Shown: positions 48,449-60,065 of the stretch, piece after piece
Layout: each line of letters begins with the position of its first letter
Position numbering within the stretch: the stretch's first letter is position 1
Translations under genes and position numbers: made by a program
Source of the DNA: Pomacea canaliculata
Lineage: Eukaryota; Mollusca; Gastropoda; Architaenioglossa; Ampullariidae
Reading direction: 5' to 3'
DNA: 64,000 nucleotides
Assembly (NCBI RefSeq): GCF_003073045.1
Contig: NC_037602.1
Coordinates: forward strand, 6,055,464-6,119,463
The notes under the pieces: generated by a model
Seen by the model: the letters and a program-made list of their open reading frames with translations, nothing else
Told to the model about the DNA's origin: nothing
Database searches by the model: none

Positions 48449-51400
48449 CACACACACACACACACACACACACAAAGACCTTTTATCTTATGCTAGCTGT
48501 CATCATGGCGCCACCTTTCCATTGCAGGTTCTACGTGCCACACGGACTGACGGTGGACAAAGACGGGAATATCTGGCTAACGGACGTCGGAAGGCATCAA
48601 GTAAACAGCCATCAACTAGCATCACCATAAAGCAAACAGCACTTAATAGAATAATCTCTTTGCTCTAAGATGTATTGTGATCTTAACGAGGTTTCTTTCA
48701 CATCGTTTACGAGATTCCCTGCATTTTGCTGTTTAAATATCAAAAGCTCGTCATAGGCACAGATCTTCATTTTCATTAGATAATAATTTTGCGAGAAATA
48801 ATCACGACATATCACAAAACAGGCTATAACTGTGTTTTTCTCATAATGATGTTGATGAGGCAAATAACGATGCCACTTTCATGTGTATTTATGAAGGTTT
48901 TTCCGATATCGGCTATAAAATATCGCACACTTATTTCCCCCGAGGAATATTTCCATTCTGGAATAACTATCAATAGATTGTTTTCCTGCAATATTCGAGG
49001 CAACAAGTAATGAATCTGTCATTATCATGTCGATGATTAAGACAAAAATACACTCAGCAGACATCGAACTGCTGCACTCGGCAGATGTTAATGTCTAAAA
49101 GAGCGACGACAGTCAGAGATGCTTGGGTTGTCAGGAAAAGGACACCTTACTTTGGCACTACGGACACATGGAATTCCGACAGGATTGATTGATTTCGATA
49201 TAACACGTGTGTCATGGAAACCATTTTATTCCTAGCAAGCGTTTGGTGGATTGTTTTTCGGCATACATAACACAAATTCATGCAAATGACAGTAAACAGT
49301 AATTTAATTTTCGGAAGTTAACCTATCGGTAATGTGTTCAGAAGGGATATGTTAGAGATGTGTGTGGACTGCGGGACATAATGGAAAAAGTCTGTTCACA
49401 GACGCCACAAAGTAAATTTCGATATTAACAAAACAAAAAAAAGAAAAGAAAAGCTGAGAGATTAGAATAATGTAAAAAGTATAAATTATCTACGAACATT
49501 ACAATATTAGCCTAAGTTTCAGACAAGTAGAGAGATTCAAAGTTCGAGATGATTACCATTTTCTCAACAGGTACTGAGGATTCCAAAAGGAAAACAAGAG
49601 CCGGACCTTGTACTTGGAGAAATGTTTGTACCCGGAAGTGACGACAACCATTTCTGTAAGCCGACGGATGTTGCTGTTGCAGAGAATGGCGACTTCTTTG
49701 TGTCCGACGGGTATGAAGCGATGCTAAATATCTCCATTATTTCTAATAGTTATTTATTTGTAATGTTTGCTTATTTTGGCATCAGGTTGATCATGCGTAT
49801 TTTTGTGTTGGTGTGTTTGTCTGCGAGTACTCAAACCCGCGTTGACACAATATATAAAAAGACTGAAAAGAAATTGAAAGTAATCGGAAATTTTTGTGCA
49901 TATGGTTCTCTTGTGCGTGTATTTTTTCATTCTTAAATCATTTAAGTGCAAATTAGGTTCGGATTATGGCGATTTAGAAATAACGTTTTAGACAAAGTGG
50001 TAAATTTTATAGTAGTACTACGACAACGAATAAACAATATAACCTTAAGTTCATTAGAGTTTAACATTATTTGTACACTAAATATTATCTGTATATCTGT
50101 TCTCCATAAAGCTATTGCAACAGCCGAATCCTCAAATTTTCCAAAGAGGGCAGCTCATTGGCAAGTGGGGTGTGGAGCAGTCTACTCAAGGTTTGGCTTG
50201 ATCTTACTCCTTTAATGACTTATTGCCTCTGATAATTAATAATCATGCTCATAATGTTTAGTGTCTCGGTGTTTTGAACTCTCGTTTGACCTTTGTTTTA
50301 AAAAATGTTTGCTATAACTATCCCAGGTTCTATGATAAGATCACATGCTTTACTTGACTGATCGACGACTGTTTACATTGAAATGGTCTCATTATTTGCC
50401 TTTACTGAGTTTAAAGGTCAACTTTCTGACACTAAACTAGAAAATTTATGTAACTTTCTGAACATCAGTCTGGTATTTTGAAATGTATTGCCCAACTACA
50501 ACCGAGAAGATGCTTTCACATAAATAGATGCATTTGATTAATGTGTCGTAGAAGTAAAGGGGATGTGACAAATTTTTTTTCTTTTCTTACATTAATCGCG
50601 TCCGACGAAAAACCTCGGAGAGCACCAGTCTAAAGAATGAAATATCCCAGGTTTTGGCACATCTGGTATGAAAGCTATATGTAGCTTTTATGAGAAGGGA
50701 ATCAAAGCAAATTAGTGATTAACAAAAGAGTAATTGTCTAAACACACTTACCATCAGGCCAGCTTTTTATTTTGGCGAGTACAGCGCTCATTTCACATTT
50801 ATGTCAGGGGCAGTAATTTTGGAAAAACGCTGCTTGTCTCCTTTCTTCGGTCCTTCCCTTTAAGATGTCAGGCACTTATTTTACAGTTGGGTCAGGTTGG
50901 TCATGTTTACTCGCGCCCAAAGGATACCAATCCGGTTAAAAAGGGTGTTGACAGCCTCGAACCCCTGAGCTGTCCGCTTGCCCTTCTAGTGTGAGATGGC
51001 GTCATCGGCTGTTGTAAACATTCTTTGTAATAAACAATGGAAATACCAAATAGGATGACTCTTGCATTTTAGTTTTAATATTTTCCCCTCTCTCTCCCTC
51101 GTTGTGAAGCTGCCGGATGGCAGGACTCGCCCTACAACCTTGATGCCTCACAGCCTCGCTCTCGTCGAGGACCAAGACCTGATCTGCGTAGCTGACCGCG
51201 AGGACCAGAGGTAACTCATGAGTGCTTGTTTGCTCTTTTTTAAATTTCTATAACGAGTGAAAAATGTTTGTATTTAACATTTGCCACTTTACTGCTTTTG
51301 AAGAGGTTGTTCTTTGGTATCCTCTACCAGAGTGTTCTATAAATTCTCACTGAATATTTTGTCGATGTACTTGCGAAACTGTACTTTCTTGAGGTAGCGT

Positions 51401-52616
51401 CGAATAAGATCCACAGTTGACTACTTTCCTCCATTTGATTGCGATTCCTCTAAATTTTCTTAGTGAATGATGGACTGAATGAGAACTGTAAAATATCTTG
51501 TTTGCAGAGCTTTGTGTTACTACGCTGGACTACGCGACCCAACGCTGGTTGGGCAGTTCGCCCTTGACCTTGTTCCCGAGGGTGAAGTAGGCCAAGTGTA
51601 CGGACTAGCTTATGATAAAACAGGTATGTGTACACTTTCCACTGACACTATTTGTAAACTGCAATTGAAATATAACTTTCAAAATGGTCATAAAAGTTGT
51701 CAGAAATACAATAGATTTTAAAAGGAAGTATAAGGTGCTAGAAAGATAGTGAAATAAGATAGTAAAAAGTAGAAAAAAAAATTATGTATTTGCTAGAGGA
51801 GATATTAAATTAGGAAAACAGTGTTTGTACTTAACATGATTCCATGATGAAAGCTTTACTCTCCCATCGATGGACTCAGTGATATCTTTTAAGCCTATTT
51901 AGTGTCTTTTTCACATTTTAATTGTCGTTGCCGATAACGTATGAGCACGCGTATATTAGTATATGCCAATAGTAGCGTAAATGGATTAAAAGCATCTCGG
52001 CACGTGGTTGTTGTTATAGATGACGTCATGTACGTGGCGGCGCTGCTGGCCGAGAAGCCGGTGGAAGTAGACGGCAACAGCTTCAGTCCCGCGCGCGTCT
52101 TCACCTATGACCTGCAGGGCAACTACCTGTCCGGCTGGGGCTTCATAACAGAGGTGAGAATTCTTAAACAAAGTGTATTGCTTCGACAAGCTCCTGAAGC
52201 ACAAAGATGTGTTTATTTTATTTCACTACAAGATAATTTTAGAAGTCCACATGACATTTAATTAATGTTGAAGCAAAAATGAAAAGAAAACATTTGTTGG
52301 ATCTGGAGGTGGGTTCCTCTGTTCGTGTCTCTTGTGGTTGTTGGATGCAGGACGGTGCAAGTATGGAAGAAAAGATAAAAGAAGAAAACTTGGTGTTTGT
52401 TTGCAGGACGAAGCGCTACGCGGTCCCAGCATCCCTCACGACATTGCAGTGTCACCTAGCGGGAGAGAGATCTACATCGCAGACCTTCTGCAGCACACGG
52501 TGCGCAAGTTCGTCAAGGACCTCCCTGATACTCCTCCCAGCGATGGAAGGCCGAGTGAGGACAATGGAGCATCAGCCAGATGGAACTCCTCCCCATCCAG
52601 TCCAGAAACTCTCTAA
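45741..52616 (+). CDS. peptidyl-alpha-hydroxyglycine alpha-amidating lyase (stand-alone PAL), with frame breaks
   Basis: Ten exons: 45741-45900, 46345-46469, 46860-46978, 48528-48600, 49571-49710, 50113-50190, 51110-51210, 51508-51623, 52020-52153, 52407-52616. Exon 1 encodes a signal peptide (MAASTVMWLLFLMVCGSDG). The rest is an NHL-type propeller with the PAL signatures PHGLTVDKDG, FCKPTDVAVA, SDG|YCNSRIL, MPHSLALVE, VADRED and IPHDIAVSP, including the three histidines that bind zinc in the family. PAL splits alpha-hydroxyglycine peptides to amidated peptide plus glyoxylate in the secretory pathway. No monooxygenase (PHM) domain is present. The frame is off by one inside exon 1 (a T at 45852), by two in exon 3 (TC before GTAGAC, 46953-46955), and probably by one in exon 6. 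It may be a pseudogene or carry assembly errors; a GTAGAC cryptic donor could bypass the exon 3 break. Confidence 0.8.
46764..46785. repeat. (GA)n microsatellite
   Basis: About 11 GA units in intron 2 of the lyase gene. Confidence 0.9.
48231..48476. repeat. clustered (CA)n microsatellites
   Basis: Four CA runs, the longest about 48409-48474 with one interruption, lie just before exon 4 of the lyase gene. Confidence 0.95.
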
Positions 52617-53892
52617 ACGAGGAAAGCCAAGAAGCTTTATCCGATCACGTGCACATTAACCACTCAGAACACACGCAGATTAGATGAGCACTAGTATGGT
52701 GGTTCAGCAAATATCTTTACTTGTTGTGATACTTTGAGTGTATATACAAATAATTTATTGGTAGAGATTTCATTTTTTAAAAATTCGGTTTTAGGTAGTA
52801 GACACTTTTAGGGCTAATTCTCTAACCATTGGAGAAATTGTATTAAACATCGAAATTATGTTAAAGAAATTGTTCTGACGCCAAGAATGAAAATGTTTCA
52901 GCCAATGGCTTTTTAATGTTCACGGAATTGGTAATTCATGGTAATGAAAATGAGCGTTTATTTTTAAGGCCAATGGTTAGGACATAGAGGTAGACAAACT
53001 GTGGAATTTCGGCGACAGGGCAGAATACGAAAAAAGCAGGAAACATAAGCTATTCCTTTTGTAAATTTGTAAAAAATTAGAAAATGAATTAGACTTTAAT
53101 TATATGATCATTACAAACTGTAGTTAATTTTGAATACATTTTAAATCGTCTAGTTACCAACCGCGTATCGTCAGTGCGATGAAATGTCTTTCAAAACTGT
53201 TATTTAAAATGTTAGGTGTTGAGTTTCATTGTTGACACCAATATTTAGTAGAAGCGAATAAACTATTAGTAAATGACAATTTTCGAGGCATGTTTGTATG
53301 TAAGTGTGTCATACCCTTCTCACCCCGATTCCCCACGCGCACCTTTATACCCGTAAATTTAATTTAAAAAAAGAGAGTTTTGTATGGTTTGGGATAATTA
53401 TCTTAAATAACCATGACTAAACATTTAGTGAGAAAAACAGACGGAAAACAATGAAACAAATTTTATACAAGAAAAAACTAGCAACTACAGTGCTAATATT
53501 TATTAATTTTGCAGATAAGCACATTATCAAAAATTACTACAATGTTGAAATACAAATAAATGTTCAGAAAATGTAATAAATGTAATGAAAGCAGTGACAA
53601 CTCCAGTGAGAAGACATACCCGACGACCACTTTGCTTTTTTTTCCCTAAAGTCAAACCTAAACTTTTGTTGAGAACCTTTCAGAAAAGTAGACAAAATTA
53701 TAAGTGGTCATTAACAATTGAACGGGTTAGTCAGTTAGAGACCATGATCAATCAACTCTTCTGAGCCCAGAAGAGTAGTTCTTTCTATCTGTACTCCTCC
53801 CTTGCAATTCATAAGGAATGATTGATGTCAATGTGTTTTAGATAAAGTGCTTTCACCACATTCGTCTCCACTTTCCTGAGAGTTGCTGGACC
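52617..53892. other. 3' flank of lyase gene and intergenic stretch
   Basis: AT-rich, no gene. An AATAAA at about 53258 is a candidate polyadenylation signal. An 11-bp inverted repeat (CTAACCATTGG near 52822 and CCAATGGTTAG near 52971) brackets about 160 bases. Confidence 0.45.
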
Positions 53893-55750
53893 TCAAAAAG
53901 TTGTCAAGAGCCTGACCACCAGCTTTCGACCTAGTTGTCTTTTCGGCGGATTGGATGTTGGAGGGTGAGGGATCTTCCCGGATACACTTTCCAACCGTTT
54001 TGTGAAATTTAACCCGAGCTCACGAACCTTGTCCCTGTCACTTTTGTCTGCCAGAGGTTGAGAAGTTAGTTCCCTTGTCAGAGGCACATCCTGTAAGAGA
54101 TAGTAGTGCTCATCATCAGTTATCAACCTTTCTTCGTTACAACAGGTTACCTCAGACATGCGCGAAGTTTAGGAATATTTGACAAAGAGAAATAAAAATT
54201 AAAGATGGGCGTGTCAGTGCAAAGTAGGATCAGATAATTTTGTCCTTAAATGACTGTTCACGAATGACTTGCATGCCCTCACATTGCTACTCAGTATATT
54301 TAGTTGACAGTTATCACTACTCACGTGACTGGGATCGTCGTCACCTTCCTCGTCAGATTGATTCCAGACCTCGTCACCCGTGTCTGACTCGGGTGGGTAC
54401 ACGTTATCCAGCTTCCGCTTTAAGCTTTGGCTAGGTGCTCTAGGGGGCACCATCTGAAGGATTCGTCCTGCAACAATTTAGCCAAATGTCAGCATACTAA
54501 ACAACAAGAACAAACTCCCGACCATTTTATTGGTTCTCACAATCAAACAATATTGTAAGAAGTAAAAAAAATAGTACCCACGCCCTCCCCCAATAAAAAC
54601 CATCAGAAAAGAGTCAAAAAGCTAGACAAACTCTACAAGCTGATTGCAGCCGCAGTCATAAGCCCGACGCCATATTTTTCATGATGCTGATTGCCCAGCA
54701 GCATAGAGATGAGGCTTGCCACAGACCCCATCCTCCCCACCCTCAAATATTTGTTCACCCTCTTATAACTTACTTGTCGTCTCGTTATCCACACACGAAC
54801 ACGCGCCGAGCAGGAACACGACTGGGTCAGAGTCACGGGGTCACAGGGGTCACGCAGAAGGTCAGCTAGCACCGGAATCTTGCAAAACCAATCAACAATT
54901 ATTCCCATTAAACCATTTCAACGCAAAGGTTTAAAAGATTTCATTAGTTGATGCAGATGATTGTCGACGATAAGATATATTCAGAAGCGTGTACCCGACA
55001 CACGATAGGTCATGCAATATACAGGTAAACACAAAAAGAAATTTAGCAAAAGATGAAAGGAAAAAAAAAAAAAAAACCCACATAAAGCAACTACAACTCT
55101 ATCAAAGGTCGAAACATAATTAGGCAAAGAAAGAGGTACACGACGATGCAAAAGTAGAGAAGTAAACGAGAAGAAACGACGAAGAAAATACCTTTCGCAG
55201 TAAACAAATGAACTGCTGTCCTAAGGTCAGGTTCTCGCATGGTGTTGATGAAGGTGCCACCAACCGTGTCTTGAACTGATAGCCATGCTTTCTCAAGAAA
55301 GCTGTCATTCTTCGTACAGGTGTCAGCTGAGAAAATTTAAATAATTGTAAACAATATCTTAGAGGACAAGATGCCAGTGCTAATGAAATTCTTAGAAGTT
55401 ACTGACGAAAAAGACCATCATGGTAACACCACATCACTTTTATTACTTCGATTATTCAAATGAATGACTTCAATTACACCAAATTTGTATAAATGTATAC
55501 ATATCAAAAAGCATTGCTGAGAATGTTTTCAGCACAAATTTTATAATTTCTCAGGTGTAGTCTGGTTTGCTTGGAAAAATTTAGAAAAGTTTCTTACCTT
55601 TCTTCTCTTTTCCGGAGAGTCAACACCACCACTGCTTTCAGAATTACCGAGATCATCGCTTGTCACAGAGGGCGGAAGTTGCAGAGACCGGGGTACTGTC
55701 GTGAAGCGATGCGTCACGTGACTGCTGCTGTTTGCTGTTGTCGGGATGTG
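53893..55750 (-). CDS. unrecognised gene, 3' exon set
   Basis: Exons 55750-55598, 55326-55192, 54878-54774, 54467-54325 and 54150-53893 have good minus-strand splice sites. The first three are exact codon multiples (51, 45, 35 codons) and the last is 86 codons ending in TGA. The fourth is open in a frame one base off from the third (it reads RILQMVPPRAPSQ... to DDDPSH), so either a junction is misplaced or one base is lost or gained. The product is hydrophilic: a Ser/Pro and KRRK start, an acidic stretch (EEGDDDPSH) and a terminal segment with HYYLLQDVPLTRELTS. No domain is recognised. It may be the continuation of the gene at 55802-58643 or a separate gene. Confidence 0.5.
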
Positions 55751-55801
55751 CTACTGTCCGCGCATGCGTGCTCATTGCTTTCTTCCGTTCTTACGTCATG
55801 T

Positions 55802-58643
55802 TTAGTCGATTTTGTTTCTAGGCATTCCTCTTCTCGGTGACTTGATATGTGCCATCTTCAGCTTGACCAGATCATCTGCATTTTCCTTTACGAAGTATCC
55901 TTCACTGGGAAACATCTTCATACAAGTCTCCATTTCTGTTGCCCTCGTCTTACCTCCTGGCAACGGAACTTTTGCATCCTTGTTTCCGTTTAGTCGTTGT
56001 GTCTGAAGAGGATTTTGCTGTGGAAGTAAATTCGATTTTACTTGGAGAACTACGAAGAGCGTATACCTCCGCCTTGTTGCCTCCCTTCACACATGCTCGG
56101 CCACTCAGGAAGAGGCACAGCACGTGACAGAGTAGCAGGAGGTGTGCCTGGAACCGAGCAAAGAAAAGGCATGTGGTGTAGACTAGCATACAACAACATA
56201 TATACACGAACAGGTCATTCACAAAAACACCAAAACAAACAATCGTTAGAAAAAAGAAAGATAAAATGACTGACCATGGTCAATATGTTGTAGACCAAAG
56301 CATTCTTACCACGCAGTAAGCAGCAATTAAGATGGGAAATGAAATAACTGCTGGTACACGCCACAGCTGAAACCGAGAATAGATGAAATCATCAGCGGTT
56401 CTAAGACATTTTCCTTTCATCCTGTAATCATTTTCACTAAACGGTTAAATTTATTTAACGCACGCGCACTCACGTGCACACAGCAGACACAAGTACACGG
56501 AATAGTCAGAACTTCGCTCTTACAAGCACACGCACACACACACAAACCTCTTCTTTGCCTGATGCAGATGAAAAGCTCTCTTTAAATCCGCCATCTTGGT
56601 AGATACAGGACACTTTGTGGTACAGGCTTTGGGCTTTTTCTGCTTGCCAGCCGCTGATGAACGTGAACAGTCGACCGACACAAGTCCGACTCCAGAAGCT
56701 GGTGATTGTGTCCCGCACTGTTGTACAGACCGACGTCTGAGCCTAGAGTAAGTAATATATAATATATTAGCTTGGTCAATACTAACTCGTGTTTTATTGG
56801 TCAGTGAAGAGCGCTGGAGCTCACCTCACGAACAAGAATTTTGTAAGCACGTGAGCAAGTGGAGTTAACAGTTTTACAAAAAAAAAAAAACAAAAAAAAA
56901 AACAAACCAAAAAACAAAAAACAAAAACAAACAAAACAAATCGTTATTGCATCATGCTCAACTTCCCATCCCTTTACTTTGATCTTTCTTTCCCTCATTC
57001 TAGCAGTAACCCGTTCTCTTATTCCCCCTCCGTTGTCATCGTCCCTCTCTTATTTCTGTTCTTCATTGCACACGACACTCACCAGGGAGAGGTAGGCGGC
57101 ATGGAAAGTCCTGGTCGAGTTGGCTATCACCTCGTCGATGCGATCAACTGTAACAAGGGGAACTGCTTTAAGCGTTTGAAAATTACAGCTGGTCGTTTTT
57201 CTCTACAGGCTTGTTATTGCGACCAAAACTTCAAAGGGATTTTGATTTAATTCTATAAATTGTATCATTTATTACAAAATGAAACTGATTGTAATTTTAT
57301 TAAAACTTCATGAAACTAAATAAAAATTTAAGAGATGGGACAATAGAGTGAATGCAAAACAATGTTACTGAAAACTACTTACATGTACTTAGAACAGCAG
57401 CGACAATGTAAAGGGGATTACCTTACAGACGCACGGAGGTACACACTCAACCTGCCACATACGTCTATACACACGCAGGATAAACCAGAGACACAGACAC
57501 ACATGTCAAACACACAGCATCAAAAAGCGGAGATAGGTGAAAATTATCTCACCACGTTCAGTCCCCAGAATCTTTTCAGCAACCTTGATGCCAGCATCAG
57601 CAGTGAGGCCGAGTACGGAGTACAGAACATCGACATCTCTTCTCGCCACTCGGTCCACATCGGAGGTTTCCGCCAGACGCCCGACGAGGTCAAAGGTTTT
57701 CAAGGCTTTCCACGTCTTCGTGTTGGTAGCTCTTGAGTTCGCCACAGAACTTCCAGCACTGGTTTGAACTTTGACCTTCTGGTTCCTCGCAAAAAGTTGA
57801 CCTGTCCTGCAATGTCTGCTGCTTCCTTGTTGGTTCGGCGACGGTGCAAAGTATTTTCATCAGGCGAGGAGGTGACCGGAATCAGGCCACAGATGGAGGG
57901 GGATACTACTTCCGGGTTAGATTCTGTGACAGCAGCGAAGTTCGTGGGAGATGCACGCGTGGTAGTATATGTTTTTATTTCTGAATTAAACTGAAATTTT
58001 AGGAGACTGTCTGCGTCTGGTTCTGACACCACCTGGACTTCTTTTCGAGCTACATCGGTTGAAAAAGGAGCTTCGAGAATGTTTCTCTCTTTGTCACTGT
58101 CATGACAGACGCTGGTACTTAAGGATCCGACTTTGACATCGCCTTTCACCTCTAATTGTTCTTTTTGCTCCTCGTGTGTCTCAGATGCACACCCTGTCTG
58201 TACTGAATCATGTTTTACATGGCTGCTCAACTGCTTTTCCAATACTATAGGTCCTGGTTCGCAGGGTGAAGTAACAGTGGCTCCACTTCTCTCATCTTCT
58301 TGTTTCTGACAACTGAGTTTTGAGATCAGAACACAGGTATCTAACGCAGGTATCGCATCAGGTTGGGGAAAGGGGTCTCCTCCGGGGTAAGAGGATCGTA
58401 AAACCGGTCCACGGGACTATCATCTGATTCATTTTGTGACTCGGTCTGCTGTAGAGAAAGATGGTCTGGACTACGAAAAGGCGACGAGGCTACAGGTAGA
58501 GATTTTGGTTGGAGCTCGTGATTAGTTGGGCATTCGTCTTTTGGTATTAAATCCGCCATTAGTGTCTTGTATCGGTCTTCTAACTGCTCTGTTTCTTTCA
58601 AGGTCCAAAGCAAGGATTCAGTAGTGCAAACACTATCTTGAAA
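55802..58643 (-). CDS. unrecognised gene, 5' exon set with two hydrophobic helices
   Basis: Exons: about 58643-57553 (large), 57147-57083, 56742-56548, 56366-56310, 56147-56067 and 56002-55802. Junction phases agree throughout (1, then 0). An ATG at 58559 (MADLIPKDECPTN) is a possible start; upstream codons are also open. The large exon is acidic and Ser/Thr-rich, then includes RRDVDVLYSVLGLTADAG. Two short exons each encode one hydrophobic helix (VPAVISFPILIAAYCV and AHLLLLCHVLCLFL). The last exon reads MFPSEGYFVKENADDLV and meets a TAA at 55802-55804. Within the large exon the frame shifts twice, between 58341 and 58425 and near 57735. Probably a membrane-anchored protein; function unknown. 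Confidence 0.5.
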
Positions 58644-58699
58644 CTAACTTCAGCTGATCTCGATTTCGGAAACTACACTGACTGTTCTGAGAATGTGGT

Positions 58700-59010
58700 T
58701 TCCACGCTCACCACGGTGGCGTGCAGTTTTGAAGATGAGAGGGGGGGAGTGTGAGTTGCACTCACGCCAGGATGATCGCCATTGAGGGAGGAGGAGGAGG
58801 GGGAACTGGTGTTGGCCGAGCCAGCACTTAAGGTTATATCACGGAAAGGCAGCCATCCGTGTCTAAGATGCCACATGCAAGAAGGAACAGCGTGCCCGAG
58901 ACGAAAGCTGAACCCAGGACAGCCAACCCTCAGTGTACTGGTGACAGGTGCTAACCGTTGCACCCCCAGACCGCCATTGAGGGGGCTTCTCAAGAGTTGA
59001 GTGTTGAGCG
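58700..59010 (-). mobile_element. tRNA-derived SINE-like sequence
   Basis: On the minus strand a head GGCGGTCTGGGGGTGCAACG, then GGTTAGCACCTG (A-box-like), then CCTGGGTTCAGCTTTCG (B-box-like, GGTTCRA core) are spaced like a Pol III promoter, followed by a GC-rich body with CTCGGGCACGC and a pyrimidine-rich (CTCCTC) tract. No exact target duplication was found. Confidence 0.5.
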
Positions 59011-60065
59011 ATGAATGTAGAGGTCTCAGTCCGTAGGGACTGATGTAAAGTCTGAATGCATTCAAGCGTATAACTCCGAGTGTATTCACACACACACACA
59101 CACAAGATATATAAAATGCGATCATATGCGTAGTTCACACTGTAATATAATAAAAAATTAATCGAAAATAAATCAAGACATTAAAAAAGTCAAAACTGTT
59201 CAACTGATGTAACATTGATCAACATTACTGTATTAAACGATACCATTATTGATATACCACAACTCAATCTACCATATTAACTATTGAAGCAATGTAAGTT
59301 ACCACGTTAAACAATACCAGCATTTATACAACACTGGTGGGAAAGACTGCATGGCTCCTGTCTGCTCCATACACAGGACATAGAAATCTATTCATTACTT
59401 GCCAGACAAAAACAGACAATGCTATCCTCACTAGCAATGAGCAGAACACGATTTTTCCGAAAATTACTTTTCACAGACCGCGCACGTGCAGCCACGCAAT
59501 GTACACACCACGTGGACTGAGGTCTCGGGGCACCGAGCTGCTCGTGCAAATCATCCTTTGTGTGTAAAACTGACAGAGCGAAACAAAACCTTTTGTAAAA
59601 CTAGACAAATGAAGGGAATTTTTTTTCTGCCTGATATTAACGACGATCTAGAAAATTAATCTGTTATGTTATATATTGTGCATCAATAATGTTAACATGA
59701 CAACAGTAATTTTCAACAATTTCAATGGGTTCTAAACAAAAACTTAATAATGCTTGACATAATCAATGTTTATATTATTGTCAATGCAAAAGCACCATTG
59801 TAATATTTTCTATTCTTCCTTAGAAACTCTTCCAGTCACTGGTATCCGGCTGCATATTTTCACTGATATTTTCTTCCTTCTCACTTCTTATTTTGTCTCT
59901 TTCTGTATTTTTGTATTCATAAATAATAAGATAACTTTTAAGTTGTTTTGTCCAAGCGCTGCTACGAGGGAGAGTGCACTATAAATATGCTTTTATTATT
60001 AATGAATTTTATTAACTGCTTCGAAACTGTTTCAAAATGTATGTAGAATAGGTAGCAGGTAAGTA
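59011..60065. other. intergenic stretch
   Basis: AT-rich, a short (CA)n run at 59090-59104, no gene recognised. The right end should hold the 3' UTR of the zinc transporter. Confidence 0.5.

Noticed and set aside
48129-48668. 179-codon plus-strand ORF rich in HTHTHT
   Set aside because: It is translation of (CA)n runs and overlaps a clear lyase exon in another frame.
49622-49936. 104-codon ORF extending lyase exon 5
   Set aside because: The coding part ends at the donor at 49711; the rest is AT-rich intron read-through.
55590-55840. Plus-strand ORF 55571-55840
   Set aside because: The minus strand over the same bases has matched splice sites and exact codon phases; the plus ORF has no support.
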